The notes: generated by a model from the sequence alone, not told the origin. A stretch of 28,973 bases of DNA from a candidate division WWE3 bacterium CG22_combo_CG10-13_8_21_14_all_39_12 (GCA_002771355.1 PCSU01000053.1:1927-30899); one strand, 5' to 3'. Counted from the first letter of the stretch, positions 7,404 to 15,419 are shown. Made by a program: numbers and translations.

Positions 7404-8702
7404 ATGAAAAACGAACTGTATCAACCATATAGAGGAACTCGGGATTTATACCCCAAAGATTATGCCAAACAACAGTATATGTTTGATGTGTGGCGAAAGG
7501 TATGTTTACGGTTTGGATTTGAAGAGTATTTAGCTCCATTGGTTGAAAAAAGAGCGTTATATACAGCTAAACAGGCAAGTGGAGAAGAAGTTTCTCAAAA
7601 GGAATTATACTGGTTTACTGATCAGGGGGACCGTGAAATAGCTATTCGTCCTGAGATGACCCCAAGTGTATCTCGCATGATTGGGGCTCGTATACAGTCG
7701 TTACCTAAGCCACAACGGTGGTTTTCAATTGCAAACTTCATGCGTTATGAACGTCCACAAAAGGGTCGAATTCGAGAATTTTGGCAATTAAATGCTGATA
7801 CATTTGGTGTCTCGTCTGTTGAGGCGGATGCCGAGATTGTAGAGCTTTCAATTGAAATAATGAGGGAGTTTGGCGCAGATCATTCAATGTTTAAGATATA
7901 TATTAACAATAGGGAATGGTTCTTGTGGTGGTTGACCACAATTGTGGGGGTGTCTGAGAATATTCAGGCTATTACTCGAATTATTGACAACATTAAGAAA
8001 AGTTCAGACCGAGAGAATGAGGAAAAATTACATGAAGTGGGTTTATTAAAAGACCAAATAGAAAAAATAATGGGGTTAAATGGAAAGGTTTTGTCTGATT
8101 TTGAAGACTATATGTCAAAATCGAAAGGATTGTCTGATCTGAAGGCTCTTTATGACAAGATTGTCGACAAGGGTTTAGGGGAATATGTAAAAGTTGATTT
8201 CTCTCTGGTTAGGGGTTTTGACTACTATACGGGTAATGTATTTGAACAATATGATTTAAGTGGTGAGAATTCTAGGAGTATGTTTGGTGGTGGCCGATAT
8301 GATAAGTTGGTCGGTCTATATGCCGGAGTTGATGTACCTGCAGTTGGGTTTGCTCCAGGAGACGTTCCGATGGGACTATTTCTTGACTCTTGGAACCTTA
8401 TTCCCAATTTGTCAGTGGGGCCACAGGCGCTCGTTACAGTTTTTAATGAGCGAACAATTCAGTATGCTCAAAAAGCAGTGGATACGTTAAGAGGCCATGA
8501 AATAAGAACAGAAATGTATTTATTTGATGGTGAAAATGTGGGTGATCAGATAACTTACGCAAGTAAGAAAGCAATTCCATTTGTTATTATTGCTGGTCCT
8601 GATGAGATGACAAAGCAGGTTGTTATGCTGAAAAACATGGTAACGGGTACACAAAAGGCTGTAACATTTATAGATTTACCGAAAGAAGTTTTAAAGGGAT
8701 AA
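7404..8702 (+). CDS. hisS: Histidyl-tRNA synthetase
   Basis: This class II synthetase attaches histidine to tRNA-His. The 432-residue protein shows motif 1 (GTRDLYPKD opening), motif 2 region with FMRYERPQKGRIREFWQLN, the histidine-specific RGFDYYTG (family RGLDYYTG), and motif 3 with FGGGRYDKLV and AVGFAPGDVP. A C-terminal anticodon-binding domain of the class IIa type follows (QALVTVFN onward, with GDQITYASKKAIPFVIIAG). An insertion-like helical stretch (about 180-255) is the usual HisRS insertion domain. The start ATG is 2 nt after the argS stop with only a weak AGGA upstream, so translation probably depends on coupling with argS. The gene converges with 8717-9325 with a 14-nt gap and no visible terminator. 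Confidence 0.94.
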   Translation: MKNELYQPYRGTRDLYPKDYAKQQYMFDVWRKVCLRFGFEEYLAPLVEKRALYTAKQASGEEVSQKELYWFTDQGDREIAIRPEMTPSVSRMIGARIQSLPKPQRWFSIANFMRYERPQKGRIREFWQLNADTFGVSSVEADAEIVELSIEIMREFGADHSMFKIYINNREWFLWWLTTIVGVSENIQAITRIIDNIKKSSDRENEEKLHEVGLLKDQIEKIMGLNGKVLSDFEDYMSKSKGLSDLKALYDKIVDKGLGEYVKVDFSLVRGFDYYTGNVFEQYDLSGENSRSMFGGGRYDKLVGLYAGVDVPAVGFAPGDVPMGLFLDSWNLIPNLSVGPQALVTVFNERTIQYAQKAVDTLRGHEIRTEMYLFDGENVGDQITYASKKAIPFVIIAGPDEMTKQVVMLKNMVTGTQKAVTFIDLPKEVLKG

Positions 8703-8716
8703 TCAAGGATTTTTAT

Positions 8717-9325
8717 TTATTCGGGCTTTAAGGTATATTGTTCACCATCCTCAAAAAATGTCCATAATCGATAGGTTGAAGGGTTAATTTTAAGGGAAAT
8801 AGGGTTTCTTTGATCATAATAGTAGTCATGGTATGCATTTTGGACCCCTTTAACAGGCTCTCCTTTTCGAGGATCTGGTTTTATTGTTTGTGATTTATTA
8901 AGTATTGCTGCAAACTCATCTTCTGTTGGAAATCTCTTAAACTTTGCATAAAACCTGGTAAGAACAGATTTAATTTGATCAAGTGATGCTTTCCGCAATT
9001 CATCGTTTTGTGATAATTGTTTTTTACTTAATTTGTTTTTTCCAAAAAATTTAGGAAATAGATAGGCACCTCCACCAATAAGGAGAGTTGTTCCAATAAG
9101 GGAAGATACAATAATAATGTTAGTTGTGTCTGTTGGGACCTCTGTAGAGACGTATTTTTCTAGGAAAGCGTCAACAGACATTCCAAGTCTGGCTGCTTCG
9201 TCACGAATTTCTGCTTGAGCTGATGGGTCAAGATTCTCAAATTTTGGAGTTTGAGCTAAGACAGTATAGGGGAAGGTTAGCATATACATAACGAAAATAA
9301 GTTGTAGTGCTAAAAGGAATCTCAT
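8717..9325 (-). CDS. Secreted/anchored protein with pilin-like C-terminal domain
   Basis: The 202-residue protein has an N-terminal hydrophobic signal (about 1-24, ending VLA before QTP), a short outer helix region, a second transmembrane helix (about 70-90), a basic KKQLS stretch, and a C-terminal domain. That domain looks like the globular part of a pseudopilin: a helix ending in ...RFYAKFKRFPTEDEF, then DPRKGEPVKG, a Tyr-rich strand, and a closing strand with DGEQYTL. No prepilin cleavage motif is present. Its ATG overlaps the stop of the pilin gene by 1 nt (TAATG), and GGAAGGAG lies 7 nt upstream, so the two are translationally coupled. Function is unknown beyond a likely link to the pilus or surface assembly. 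Confidence 0.7.
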   Translation of the reverse strand: MRFLLALQLIFVMYMLTFPYTVLAQTPKFENLDPSAQAEIRDEAARLGMSVDAFLEKYVSTEVPTDTTNIIIVSSLIGTTLLIGGGAYLFPKFFGKNKLSKKQLSQNDELRKASLDQIKSVLTRFYAKFKRFPTEDEFAAILNKSQTIKPDPRKGEPVKGVQNAYHDYYYDQRNPISLKINPSTYRLWTFFEDGEQYTLKPE

Positions 9326-9906
9326 TACCGAGCTCCTTCCGGGTCGGCACCCTCACACCAATAGCTTCGAATTACGTATACGTTACTTGCAAAGCCTAGG
9401 TCGGATGTGCAATTTGGCCAATGGGGCCGAGTTGGGAGATTCCCAAGGGTAACAGGGTCTGTTTGATTCTCTAGGAATGTTCCAACGACAAAATAGTCAC
9501 CAGGAACCCCACCTGCAGCATTTTCACTAAAATAAAAATATGATCTTCCGTCAGCCCATACAGTTGAAAAGGTGCTATTTACGGGATCTTTAGGGAGACT
9601 TTTTAAGTATCCTTGTGCCACTAGTTCTGGAATCCAATCATCTCCTCCGGTAACACTATTGCAGTTTGAAGCTGCATATCTGGTACAGGTTGCACCAGGG
9701 TATCTTTGGTTTTTTGTATAGAATGATTCAAGGGCATGCGCAATTTCATTAATATCTGATTTTCGTCCAACATCACGTGCCTCTGCTATTCTTTGTTGTG
9801 GGTCAATTGCAACAAGCACAACGGTTGCCAAAATTCCAAGAACAGCCATAACAACAAGAAGTTCAATAAGGGTAAATGCGCGCGATTCATGAAAAGTCCG
9901 AGACAT
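9325..9906 (-). CDS. Type IV pilin / pseudopilin-like protein
   Basis: The 193-residue protein starts with a prepilin leader MSRTFHESRA followed by FTLIELLVVM, the conserved N-methylation segment with Glu at +5. The cleavage site is Ala^Phe (after residue 10) where most bacteria have Gly^Phe. The long hydrophobic N-terminal helix is followed by a globular domain with the familiar ALESFYTKNQRYPG segment, GDDWIPELV, and four or more cysteines that could form disulfides. It would be processed by a prepilin peptidase and built into a pilus or secretion pseudopilus. No pilus ATPase or peptidase gene is present in this window. It is third in the 12244-8717 operon. Confidence 0.85.
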   Translation of the reverse strand: MSRTFHESRAFTLIELLVVMAVLGILATVVLVAIDPQQRIAEARDVGRKSDINEIAHALESFYTKNQRYPGATCTRYAASNCNSVTGGDDWIPELVAQGYLKSLPKDPVNSTFSTVWADGRSYFYFSENAAGGVPGDYFVVGTFLENQTDPVTLGNLPTRPHWPNCTSDLGFASNVYVIRSYWCEGADPEGAR

Positions 9907-9937
9907 GATTTTCTATATCTTTATTTGTATCACGGTT

Positions 9938-10834
9938 TTAACGTGATCGTCTATACCACCATAGTCCTAAAAGTAAGAGAGGAATCCAGATTATGCCATA
10001 GACTCCAAACCAAATAAGACTTTCTGCTGTGTTTTGGAATAGTGTTAAGACTGATCGGACTGCAGTTTTAAAGACTACTGCGGGTCTAAAGGGATTTTCT
10101 GGTGCATAGGGAAGCGCAAGCTCATCCGTAGACATATCGACTGATACTAATGAGAATTTAGCTGTTTGTTCCAGGTATTGTTGTTGTCCAACGTAACTAT
10201 CTATTTGATTTTGAATGGTGGTGATTTCGCGTGTTACGGTTATTAAATCGCTTACTTCAGTCGCATTATCCCGAATAGACTCGTACCTGGTTTTTGTTTT
10301 GGTGAGGGAATCTATGTGTGCTTGAATATCAGTGTATTGGTCTGTTACGTCTCTCCCTGATATAGATTGTGATGTTACCTTGACCGAAAGACTGTTAAAA
10401 AAGTCTAGTGCACTGTCTAGACTATCACTTGGAATCCTCAGGCTCATTGTTGAGTAAGGAGATTCTGTGGGCCTGGAAATGTTACTGGTTACCACATATC
10501 CACCAACACTTTCTACGTGACTTGTGATTTTTGTTTCTGTATCTACCACATCGTTAACGAGCATTGCGATGGATGCATTTTTTACAACCATACGATCAGA
10601 ACTATCTGTTGGCGCATAAGGGTCTTCGTATGGGTAATATGATGATGAGGCTGCAAGTCCTACAGATTCGTAGCCACTGTCGTACATACCTGTCTTTTGG
10701 TTTGAAAACCCAAGATCAAAACCAGTATTGGTATAAAAAATAGTTTCGACCCGTGGCCAGGCAAGCCACACAATAACAAGAGCTGCTAGGGAGAGCGCTT
10801 TATTTGTTTTTATCCAGGCAATTAGTTTTTGCAT
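9938..10834 (-). CDS. DUF4349 domain-containing membrane protein
   Basis: The 298-residue protein has an N-terminal transmembrane segment (about 12-27), an outer domain starting near RMVVKNASIAMLVND, the typical DUF4349 features VGGYVVTSN and LRIPSDSLDSALDFF, a coiled-coil stretch (about 160-215), and a C-terminal transmembrane helix (about 265-293) ending in basic WWYRRSR. DUF4349 proteins are membrane proteins of unknown function with some resemblance to periplasmic adaptor coiled coils. It is second in the operon and also has its own near-perfect promoter, with the ATG exactly 6 nt after the -10. Confidence 0.85.
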   Translation of the reverse strand: MQKLIAWIKTNKALSLAALVIVWLAWPRVETIFYTNTGFDLGFSNQKTGMYDSGYESVGLAASSSYYPYEDPYAPTDSSDRMVVKNASIAMLVNDVVDTETKITSHVESVGGYVVTSNISRPTESPYSTMSLRIPSDSLDSALDFFNSLSVKVTSQSISGRDVTDQYTDIQAHIDSLTKTKTRYESIRDNATEVSDLITVTREITTIQNQIDSYVGQQQYLEQTAKFSLVSVDMSTDELALPYAPENPFRPAVVFKTAVRSVLTLFQNTAESLIWFGVYGIIWIPLLLLGLWWYRRSR

Positions 10835-10840
10835 ATGTAA

Positions 10841-10869
10841 AGTATATCTCTAACAAAAAATGTATTCAA
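10841..10869 (-). promoter_or_regulatory. Promoter of the DUF4349 gene (leaderless)
   Basis: On the minus strand TTGAAT (complement of 10864-10869) precedes TATACT (complement of 10841-10846) with a 17-nt spacer. The ATG at 10834 follows after exactly 6 nt, so the transcript should start at or next to the start codon. This would be an internal promoter for the last three genes of the operon. Confidence 0.65.
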
Positions 10870-10888
10870 GTAGGTCTGAAAATCTATT

Positions 10889-12244
10889 TTAGAAATCTGA
10901 TGAAGTGAGGCAATCGCCGTCCGAGTTGCATAGTTCGTAGTCTGATCCGTCGCTTGAAAGGGTGTAAGTCATACCTTTAATATTTTCAGCGGTTGAGTAG
11001 TCAGGAATCATTTGTTCCAATGTTGTTGGGTAGGAACCTTCAAAAATTTTGTAAAACTCAATATCAAACTGTGCATCTTCTAAAGGTGTGAAGATCGTAT
11101 CCATGGATTCGTCTGTCGCGTCATTTACATCAGAGTATGTTACAGATGATGAATCGACAGAATCAAGAGCATTTTCCATAAAAATAGGAGCCTGTGTTGC
11201 TGCCCAAACCATGATTCCAAAGGCTCCAACGGTTGCGATTAGTCCTACTATACTAACTGCAATGAGCCCAGCATTTGTAGAACCTTTTGACTCTACGGTA
11301 AGATTGGGCTTCGTTTTTTTAATATGGTTAAAGATGACAACACCAATGATAGTTGTCAAAATTGTAATTATTGCGTTAAGTGGTGTTTGGATTATGGCCC
11401 TTACAGTTTTAGAGAGATCTGAATCAGGGATGCTATTAAGGATAATACCTGATACAAAAACGTATCCTATTAATACACTAAAATAGATAAGCACAATTAC
11501 AAACCATCGGCCAAAAACAACACCAACATTTCCAGAAATATAGCCTTTACTTTTAAGAAGGGCATTAATACCGCGCTCGTCATCGAAAATAACGACTTGT
11601 ATCCCGAACACAAACCACAAGCTAAAGATTATTCCTGGGATTATGAGGAGAAGAAATCCACCTGTGGTTATAAGTCCCATGAGTAGGGAAACAATAAACA
11701 TGGGGATTACATATTTTAATGAGCGAGACATGATATCTAGGAAACTTATTGTTTCCTCTCGGTCACGAATACGAACCATCGTTGCAGCAGATGCCCACAG
11801 GCTCAGAAAACCTCCAACGAGTGAAATTCCGAGCATGATGAGTGTGAAGGGTCCAAACAGGTCAAGGATAGATGCACTTCCTTGGTTATTTGCTAGGGTT
11901 GCGAAACCAGGAGTAGCTACTGTGATGATACCCATAATAAATGAAAATATCGTTGGGAGGAGTGCAAATCCCACGTATTGTAGCCAATGCGCTTTAAATA
12001 TCTCTATAGCTTCTCGAATAAGGTCCATTGCGCCGGGCATTGTCGCGGCTGTTTCAGCTGTTATTGCCGGAGTTGGGACATCGCTTGCTACGAGTTCTTG
12101 TGCGGGGTTTGGTACTGCCAAAAAAGCTTCAGATATGTCAGTAGTTTGCCATCCAGCAGAAATAAGTGATTGGATAATGACGTCATCAGACACTCCCTTT
12201 GTCTTTTCCTCATTAATGTAGTCAATAATATGTTGGTTTGCCAT
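10889..12244 (-). CDS. Polytopic membrane protein with CPR-type N-terminal helical motif and pilin-like C-terminal tail
   Basis: The 451-residue protein opens with a short cytoplasmic motif (IIDYINEEKTKGVSDD through SAGWQTTDISEAF). I recall this kind of I..Y....G.sdd.I...L...GW segment at the start of many CPR membrane proteins. About six transmembrane helices follow between roughly 90 and 360, with a PGIIFSLWFVFG section similar to YIP1/GdpD-type membrane domains. The last 65 or so residues lie outside and resemble a pilin globular domain: FYKIFEGSYPTTLEQM followed by YTLSSDGSDYELC. I start at the ATG at 12244; the 14 codons upstream are not supported. It is first in the operon running to 8717. 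Function is unknown. Confidence 0.7.
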   Translation of the reverse strand: MANQHIIDYINEEKTKGVSDDVIIQSLISAGWQTTDISEAFLAVPNPAQELVASDVPTPAITAETAATMPGAMDLIREAIEIFKAHWLQYVGFALLPTIFSFIMGIITVATPGFATLANNQGSASILDLFGPFTLIMLGISLVGGFLSLWASAATMVRIRDREETISFLDIMSRSLKYVIPMFIVSLLMGLITTGGFLLLIIPGIIFSLWFVFGIQVVIFDDERGINALLKSKGYISGNVGVVFGRWFVIVLIYFSVLIGYVFVSGIILNSIPDSDLSKTVRAIIQTPLNAIITILTTIIGVVIFNHIKKTKPNLTVESKGSTNAGLIAVSIVGLIATVGAFGIMVWAATQAPIFMENALDSVDSSSVTYSDVNDATDESMDTIFTPLEDAQFDIEFYKIFEGSYPTTLEQMIPDYSTAENIKGMTYTLSSDGSDYELCNSDGDCLTSSDF

Positions 12245-12257
12245 TTTGTATAACAGG

Positions 12258-12286
12258 ATTGTACACAATAGGTACGTTAGAATCAA
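12258..12286 (-). promoter_or_regulatory. Promoter of the 12244-8717 membrane operon
   Basis: On the minus strand TTGATT (complement of 12281-12286) and TACAAT (complement of 12258-12263) are 17 nt apart. The ATG at 12244 is 13 nt past the -10, so the leader is about 6 nt with no Shine-Dalgarno. Confidence 0.55.
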
Positions 12287-12306
12287 TTATGTAAATAAGA
12301 TAGATG

Positions 12307-12333
12307 GGGTTATTCCATGAGGTGAAATAACCC
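12307..12333 (-). terminator. Hairpin downstream of the DUF4430 gene, weak terminator
   Basis: GGGTTATT (12307-12314) pairs perfectly with AATAACCC (12326-12333) around an 11-nt loop. On the minus strand it follows the stop of the 12354-12788 gene. There is no clear T-run after it, so termination is uncertain. It also lies just upstream of the promoter at 12258-12286. Confidence 0.35.
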
Positions 12334-12353
12334 ACTCCCTATCCACTGTTTCC

Positions 12354-12788
12354 TTATTCAAATCGCCATTCAATAATGTCAGAACTGCTTGTTATGTAAT
12401 CAGCGGCTCCCATTGTTGCCGGTTTATCATTTACATAAAACAGCCAGTATTTGTTATCAGTTCCACCTGCAATGCCGTTGATTGAATCAACGTATTCACC
12501 AAAAGAAGAATCTTTAGTAACAACATCATCTTTAAGTTTTAGTAGCTCTAACGCAGTCTTACCTTCTTCACCACTATAGGTAATGGTGTCCATAGATTGG
12601 TCTGTATTTTCAATACCAGTTTTTTCTATTGTATTAATATCAGCTACAGAAGGAGAGGTAGGCTCGCTTATAGGTTCTGTATCGTTGGGACGAGAGACAA
12701 AAAACCAACCAATTATAAGAACCAATGCAGTAATAACAACGTAGGTTGCCGTAGTTGACTTTTTATATGTATCAGTTTGTTTATCCAT
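12354..12788 (-). CDS. DUF4430 domain-containing anchored protein
   Basis: The 144-residue protein has a basic N-terminus, one transmembrane anchor (about 15-31), a Ser/Thr/Pro/Glu spacer, and an outer domain matching the DUF4430 (transcobalamin-like C-terminal) pattern: TALELLKL, then FGEYVDSINGIAGG, then YWLFYVNDKPATMGAADY and DIIEWRF. This domain is found in surface and ligand-binding proteins, but its substrate here is unknown. The start is the ATG at 12788 because a full AGGAGGTGAT ribosome site (complement of 12793-12802) lies upstream with 8 nt after AGGAGG. An apparent earlier GTG start is inside that ribosome site. It is divergent from the 13128 gene. Confidence 0.8.
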   Translation of the reverse strand: MDKQTDTYKKSTTATYVVITALVLIIGWFFVSRPNDTEPISEPTSPSVADINTIEKTGIENTDQSMDTITYSGEEGKTALELLKLKDDVVTKDSSFGEYVDSINGIAGGTDNKYWLFYVNDKPATMGAADYITSSSDIIEWRFE

Positions 12789-13058
12789 AATAATCACCTC
12801 CTGTCTTTAGTTTGTTCATACTGTTCGTTCACAACATTAAAATAATGGTGTTGCGCGAACCGAGATGTGAATACATAGTGCATTCAACAATGCTCCTGAG
12901 TAGATCGGACTGTACCGTTGCGCGTCAGTGACAGAATTACACTGTCTTCTTACTCATGAGCGTGACTTGGTTATACACATTGTTGTCAGTTTGAACAAGA
13001 AGTGTTTTGAGTTGATGTGTATAGGTATTCGAGAAAGAGCGATATTGTGCTGGTTTAG

Positions 13059-13067
13059 TGCTATAAT
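13059..13067 (+). promoter_or_regulatory. Extended -10 promoter for the 13128-13889 gene pair
   Basis: TGC precedes a perfect TATAAT (13062-13067). No good -35 is visible. Transcription should begin near 13074 and give a leader of about 54 nt with AGAGGAGG before the ATG at 13128. The rest of the 12803-13127 gap contains no credible gene or RNA that I can see. Confidence 0.55.
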
Positions 13068-13127
13068 CGGTGGCATTGCACGTTGATATATCGTGAAAGT
13101 TCAATCATTTCAAAGAGGAGGTTTTAA

Positions 13128-13517
13128 ATGAACAACGGAATTGCAGTACAAGACTTCAAAGTGGGAGATTCCTGTCTGATGCTTTTTAAAGTTGAGGTAA
13201 AAGGCGCATTTATTTACGTACGTGCGCCTGGACGGATAGAAGAGGTTTTTCCTTCAACGGTTAACCTCAGTTCCTCCATTTCGGTCAGGGCTGTTGCGAC
13301 ACCACCAGAAGATTCAGCCTTTCAGAGGGTTCCGGAAGGTCAAGAGCCTGAAGTTGATGTTTATTGGGTGTTTCATCAAACGCGAGAGGCCAAGGTGCTT
13401 CTTTCAATGCTGGAAAGCGAATCTCATTGGGCGTCAAAATTGGCTGAAGGGTTAGACGCAGCAGGTAGACTCTCCCAGGCGTGGAAAGAGACAGCTTTTG
13501 CATTTTCACAATTCTAA
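13128..13517 (+). CDS. Hypothetical protein, 129 residues
   Basis: I do not recognise this protein. It begins MNNGIAVQDFKVGDSCLMLF and reads as a soluble protein with an N-terminal beta-rich half (KVEVKGAFIYVRAPGRIEEVF) and a helical C-terminal half (LLSMLESESHWASKLAEGLD). There is no signal peptide, membrane segment or cysteine cluster. The AGAGGAGG ribosome site about 8 nt before the ATG strongly supports it as a real gene. It is followed after 27 nt by the 13545 gene, with which it shares a promoter and the terminator at 13927-13966. Confidence 0.65.
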   Translation: MNNGIAVQDFKVGDSCLMLFKVEVKGAFIYVRAPGRIEEVFPSTVNLSSSISVRAVATPPEDSAFQRVPEGQEPEVDVYWVFHQTREAKVLLSMLESESHWASKLAEGLDAAGRLSQAWKETAFAFSQF

Positions 13518-13544
13518 TTTCAATCACCCGTAAGGAGAAATTAC

Positions 13545-13889
13545 ATGGCTGACAAACATCAAGGCGCAGTAACACCTTCAGATGGAAACGGGGATGATTT
13601 CGTTCGAGACTTAGGGTTTGAAGATGAAGAAGGTGATGGTCTTGGAGACCTTGATTTAGCAGATGTTGTTGATGAGATCTTTGAGTCGGGTTTTTTGTGT
13701 ACGATCCGCATTATGGAGATTGTTGAGTCCTCAGCTTTAGCTGGTGATACTAAAGCTGACGATGTTATCGATGGGGTTGGGTTTGTCTTTGTGATGTGTG
13801 AACACGGCCCAAATAACTGCAAACGAGATCCTGAAGGTTGCACCTGCGAACGATGGGTGGGGTATATCCAGAAAATCGTGATAGATTGA
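13545..13889 (+). CDS. Hypothetical acidic protein with Cys/His cluster
   Basis: I do not recognise this 114-residue protein. Its first half is strongly acidic (DEEGDGLGDLDLADVVDEIF), and its C-terminal part has a compact Cys/His group, CEHGPNNCKRDPEGCTC, four cysteines and one histidine in 17 residues, which could bind a metal ion such as zinc. TAAGGAG lies about 8 nt before the ATG. It is second in a two-gene unit with 13128-13517 and ends just before a strong hairpin. TGA is the stop codon. Confidence 0.65.
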   Translation: MADKHQGAVTPSDGNGDDFVRDLGFEDEEGDGLGDLDLADVVDEIFESGFLCTIRIMEIVESSALAGDTKADDVIDGVGFVFVMCEHGPNNCKRDPEGCTCERWVGYIQKIVID

Positions 13890-13926
13890 GACAAGTTAAT
13901 GTTCGTTTTGGTCTATTAAGAAACGA

Positions 13927-13966
13927 AAACCCCGGTACCGACTCATCAGAGTTGGCATCGGGGTTT
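13927..13966. terminator. Bidirectional hairpin between convergent genes
   Basis: AAACCCCG (13927-13934) pairs with CGGGGTTT (13959-13966). An inner stem CCGACTC/GAGTTGG (one G-U pair) closes a 4-nt loop. The A and T ends make it usable on both strands, for the plus-strand pair ending at 13889 and the minus-strand phosphatase ending at 13992. Confidence 0.75.
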
Positions 13967-13991
13967 GTTATGTTCCTGTCACAAAAAACGG

Positions 13992-14801
13992 TTACGCTTG
14001 CGGATACATTTCATCTACAAGCGTTAACAGGCTTTCACTAGTGTACGTTTTACGCACAATAGGACACCACTCGTTTGTAGAAAGGCTTGTATCCCACGGA
14101 CAAATTGATCTCACCCATCCAAAATGAGAAAGGACTGCACCTGTTTCGGGGTTTTGCCGGGTGTAATGGATGATCTGACAGTTATGGATCTTATCGAGAG
14201 GATCTTTAGATCCATTAAAGGTGTCGAATTGGTCGCTACGAAGGCGTTCAATTCGAACACGGGCTGCCCACATGAGTTCTCCATGGCAGACCAATAGTAC
14301 ATTTTGTGATCCTGATCTTACGAGCGTATCCATTACTCGGTCGAATCTTTCGCACAGTTGTGACATGGATTCTCCACCAGGGAAAGGTGCATAGAATCTG
14401 CTTTTCTTGCGAGCATCCGTCCAGAGTCCAAATACTGTATCTCGAATCGAGGTAGTAATAACATCCATGATGCCACGGTCTCGTTCGCGTAAATAATCGT
14501 TAAGCCTCCATTCAACATCTTGAATGCCAAGAAGGGCTGCAGTTTGCATTGCCCTGGCGTACTGTGAAGATTCAAGACGGTCAAAAAATCCTGGTTCAAA
14601 GTTTTCAGATAACCATTTTCCAGCTTCACGAGCTTGCGTCTCACCTTTGGCAGTAAGTCTCCACCAAGAATTGTGTTGACCCATGAATTCTTGGGTATAT
14701 GCACCGTCGTCACCTTCTTTGTCTTTGGTGGAGGCAGCATTTCCTTCTGACTCACCGTGACGAACAAGCACAAGATTAAGCGGTACTGTTGGGCCTTTCA
14801 T
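13992..14801 (-). CDS. Histidine phosphatase superfamily (phosphoglycerate mutase-like) protein
   Basis: The 269-residue protein has the phosphohistidine motif LVLVRHGESEGN near residues 10-21, a second phosphate-pocket arginine in SSQYARAMQTA, the acid/base glutamate region LRERDRG, and the second catalytic histidine in VLLVCHGELMW. Members remove or move phosphate groups on small metabolites or proteins, and the substrate cannot be told from sequence. I start at the ATG at 14801 because AAAGGAG sits 7 nt upstream. An in-frame TTG two codons earlier lies in the leader. A candidate -10 is present (complement of 14855-14860). The long insert after the RHG motif (to about residue 55) suggests a family variant. 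Confidence 0.85.
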   Translation of the reverse strand: MKGPTVPLNLVLVRHGESEGNAASTKDKEGDDGAYTQEFMGQHNSWWRLTAKGETQAREAGKWLSENFEPGFFDRLESSQYARAMQTAALLGIQDVEWRLNDYLRERDRGIMDVITTSIRDTVFGLWTDARKKSRFYAPFPGGESMSQLCERFDRVMDTLVRSGSQNVLLVCHGELMWAARVRIERLRSDQFDTFNGSKDPLDKIHNCQIIHYTRQNPETGAVLSHFGWVRSICPWDTSLSTNEWCPIVRKTYTSESLLTLVDEMYPQA

Positions 14802-14854
14802 GGACAAACTCCTTTATCTATTGTTGAGAATTAATGAGCTAAAATTACATTCGC

Positions 14855-14860
14855 ATTATA
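14855..14860 (-). promoter_or_regulatory. Candidate -10 for the histidine phosphatase gene
   Basis: The complement reads TATAAT. No convincing -35 is visible. It would give a leader of about 50 nt carrying the AAAGGAG site before the ATG at 14801. Confidence 0.4.
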
Positions 14861-14890
14861 CGTTATATGACCTTTAAAAGTTAGCAACCA

Positions 14891-14899
14891 TGCTACAAT
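14891..14899 (+). promoter_or_regulatory. Extended -10 promoter for the 14950 gene
   Basis: TGC directly before TACAAT (14894-14899) forms an extended -10. The leader would be about 44 nt long and contains AAGAGGAGGGG before the ATG at 14950. Confidence 0.5.
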
Positions 14900-14949
14900 A
14901 GCTCAAACCGCACTTTTATTTTGTGTTTCACTTGTTAAGAGGAGGGGAT

Positions 14950-15387
14950 ATGACCGAAAATATGCGATTAGGTGTTAAACCTGTTAAGGAGAGTGTGTAT
15001 TTTTACAAACGTAATCACACACTACCCCAACAACTAGTTGTAACGAGCAATATTAACTTAGACTACGAGTTTCAGCGAACGATCGTGTGGCAAAAAGTAA
15101 CAGAGTGGATTGACGATAATCTTAGAAAAATTCTCATCACCCGTGTTGTTAGTGAGCATATCGCACATAACGGAATACCGTTGGTAAAGGACCTTCGTTA
15201 TAGTTTGGCGCGAAATATGATTCGATCCATTGAGTTTGATGGGAAACGGGCATACGTGTATATACGTTGTTTTGAAGGAGAGGAACGATACCTGAGTTTC
15301 TTTGCCAACACGTACGTACAGTTCGCTACTAACGAGTGGGTGTTGATTTCGTTTAATAATACGTCAATGCCGTGGGGACTGAATTAG
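14950..15387 (+). CDS. Hypothetical protein, 145 residues
   Basis: I do not recognise this protein. It has no signal peptide or membrane segment and mixes helices (YEFQRTIVWQKVTEWIDDNL) with a beta-rich C-terminal half (IEFDGKRAYVYIRCFEGEERY). The start is the ATG at 14950 because AGGAGGGGAT precedes it directly; an ATG 9 codons upstream has no ribosome site. It is a single-gene unit, with an extended -10 promoter at 14891-14899 and a strong terminator at 15420-15455. Confidence 0.65.
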   Translation: MTENMRLGVKPVKESVYFYKRNHTLPQQLVVTSNINLDYEFQRTIVWQKVTEWIDDNLRKILITRVVSEHIAHNGIPLVKDLRYSLARNMIRSIEFDGKRAYVYIRCFEGEERYLSFFANTYVQFATNEWVLISFNNTSMPWGLN

Positions 15388-15419
15388 GTAGATTTGAGGT
15401 GGGAGGGTTGTTCCAATAA

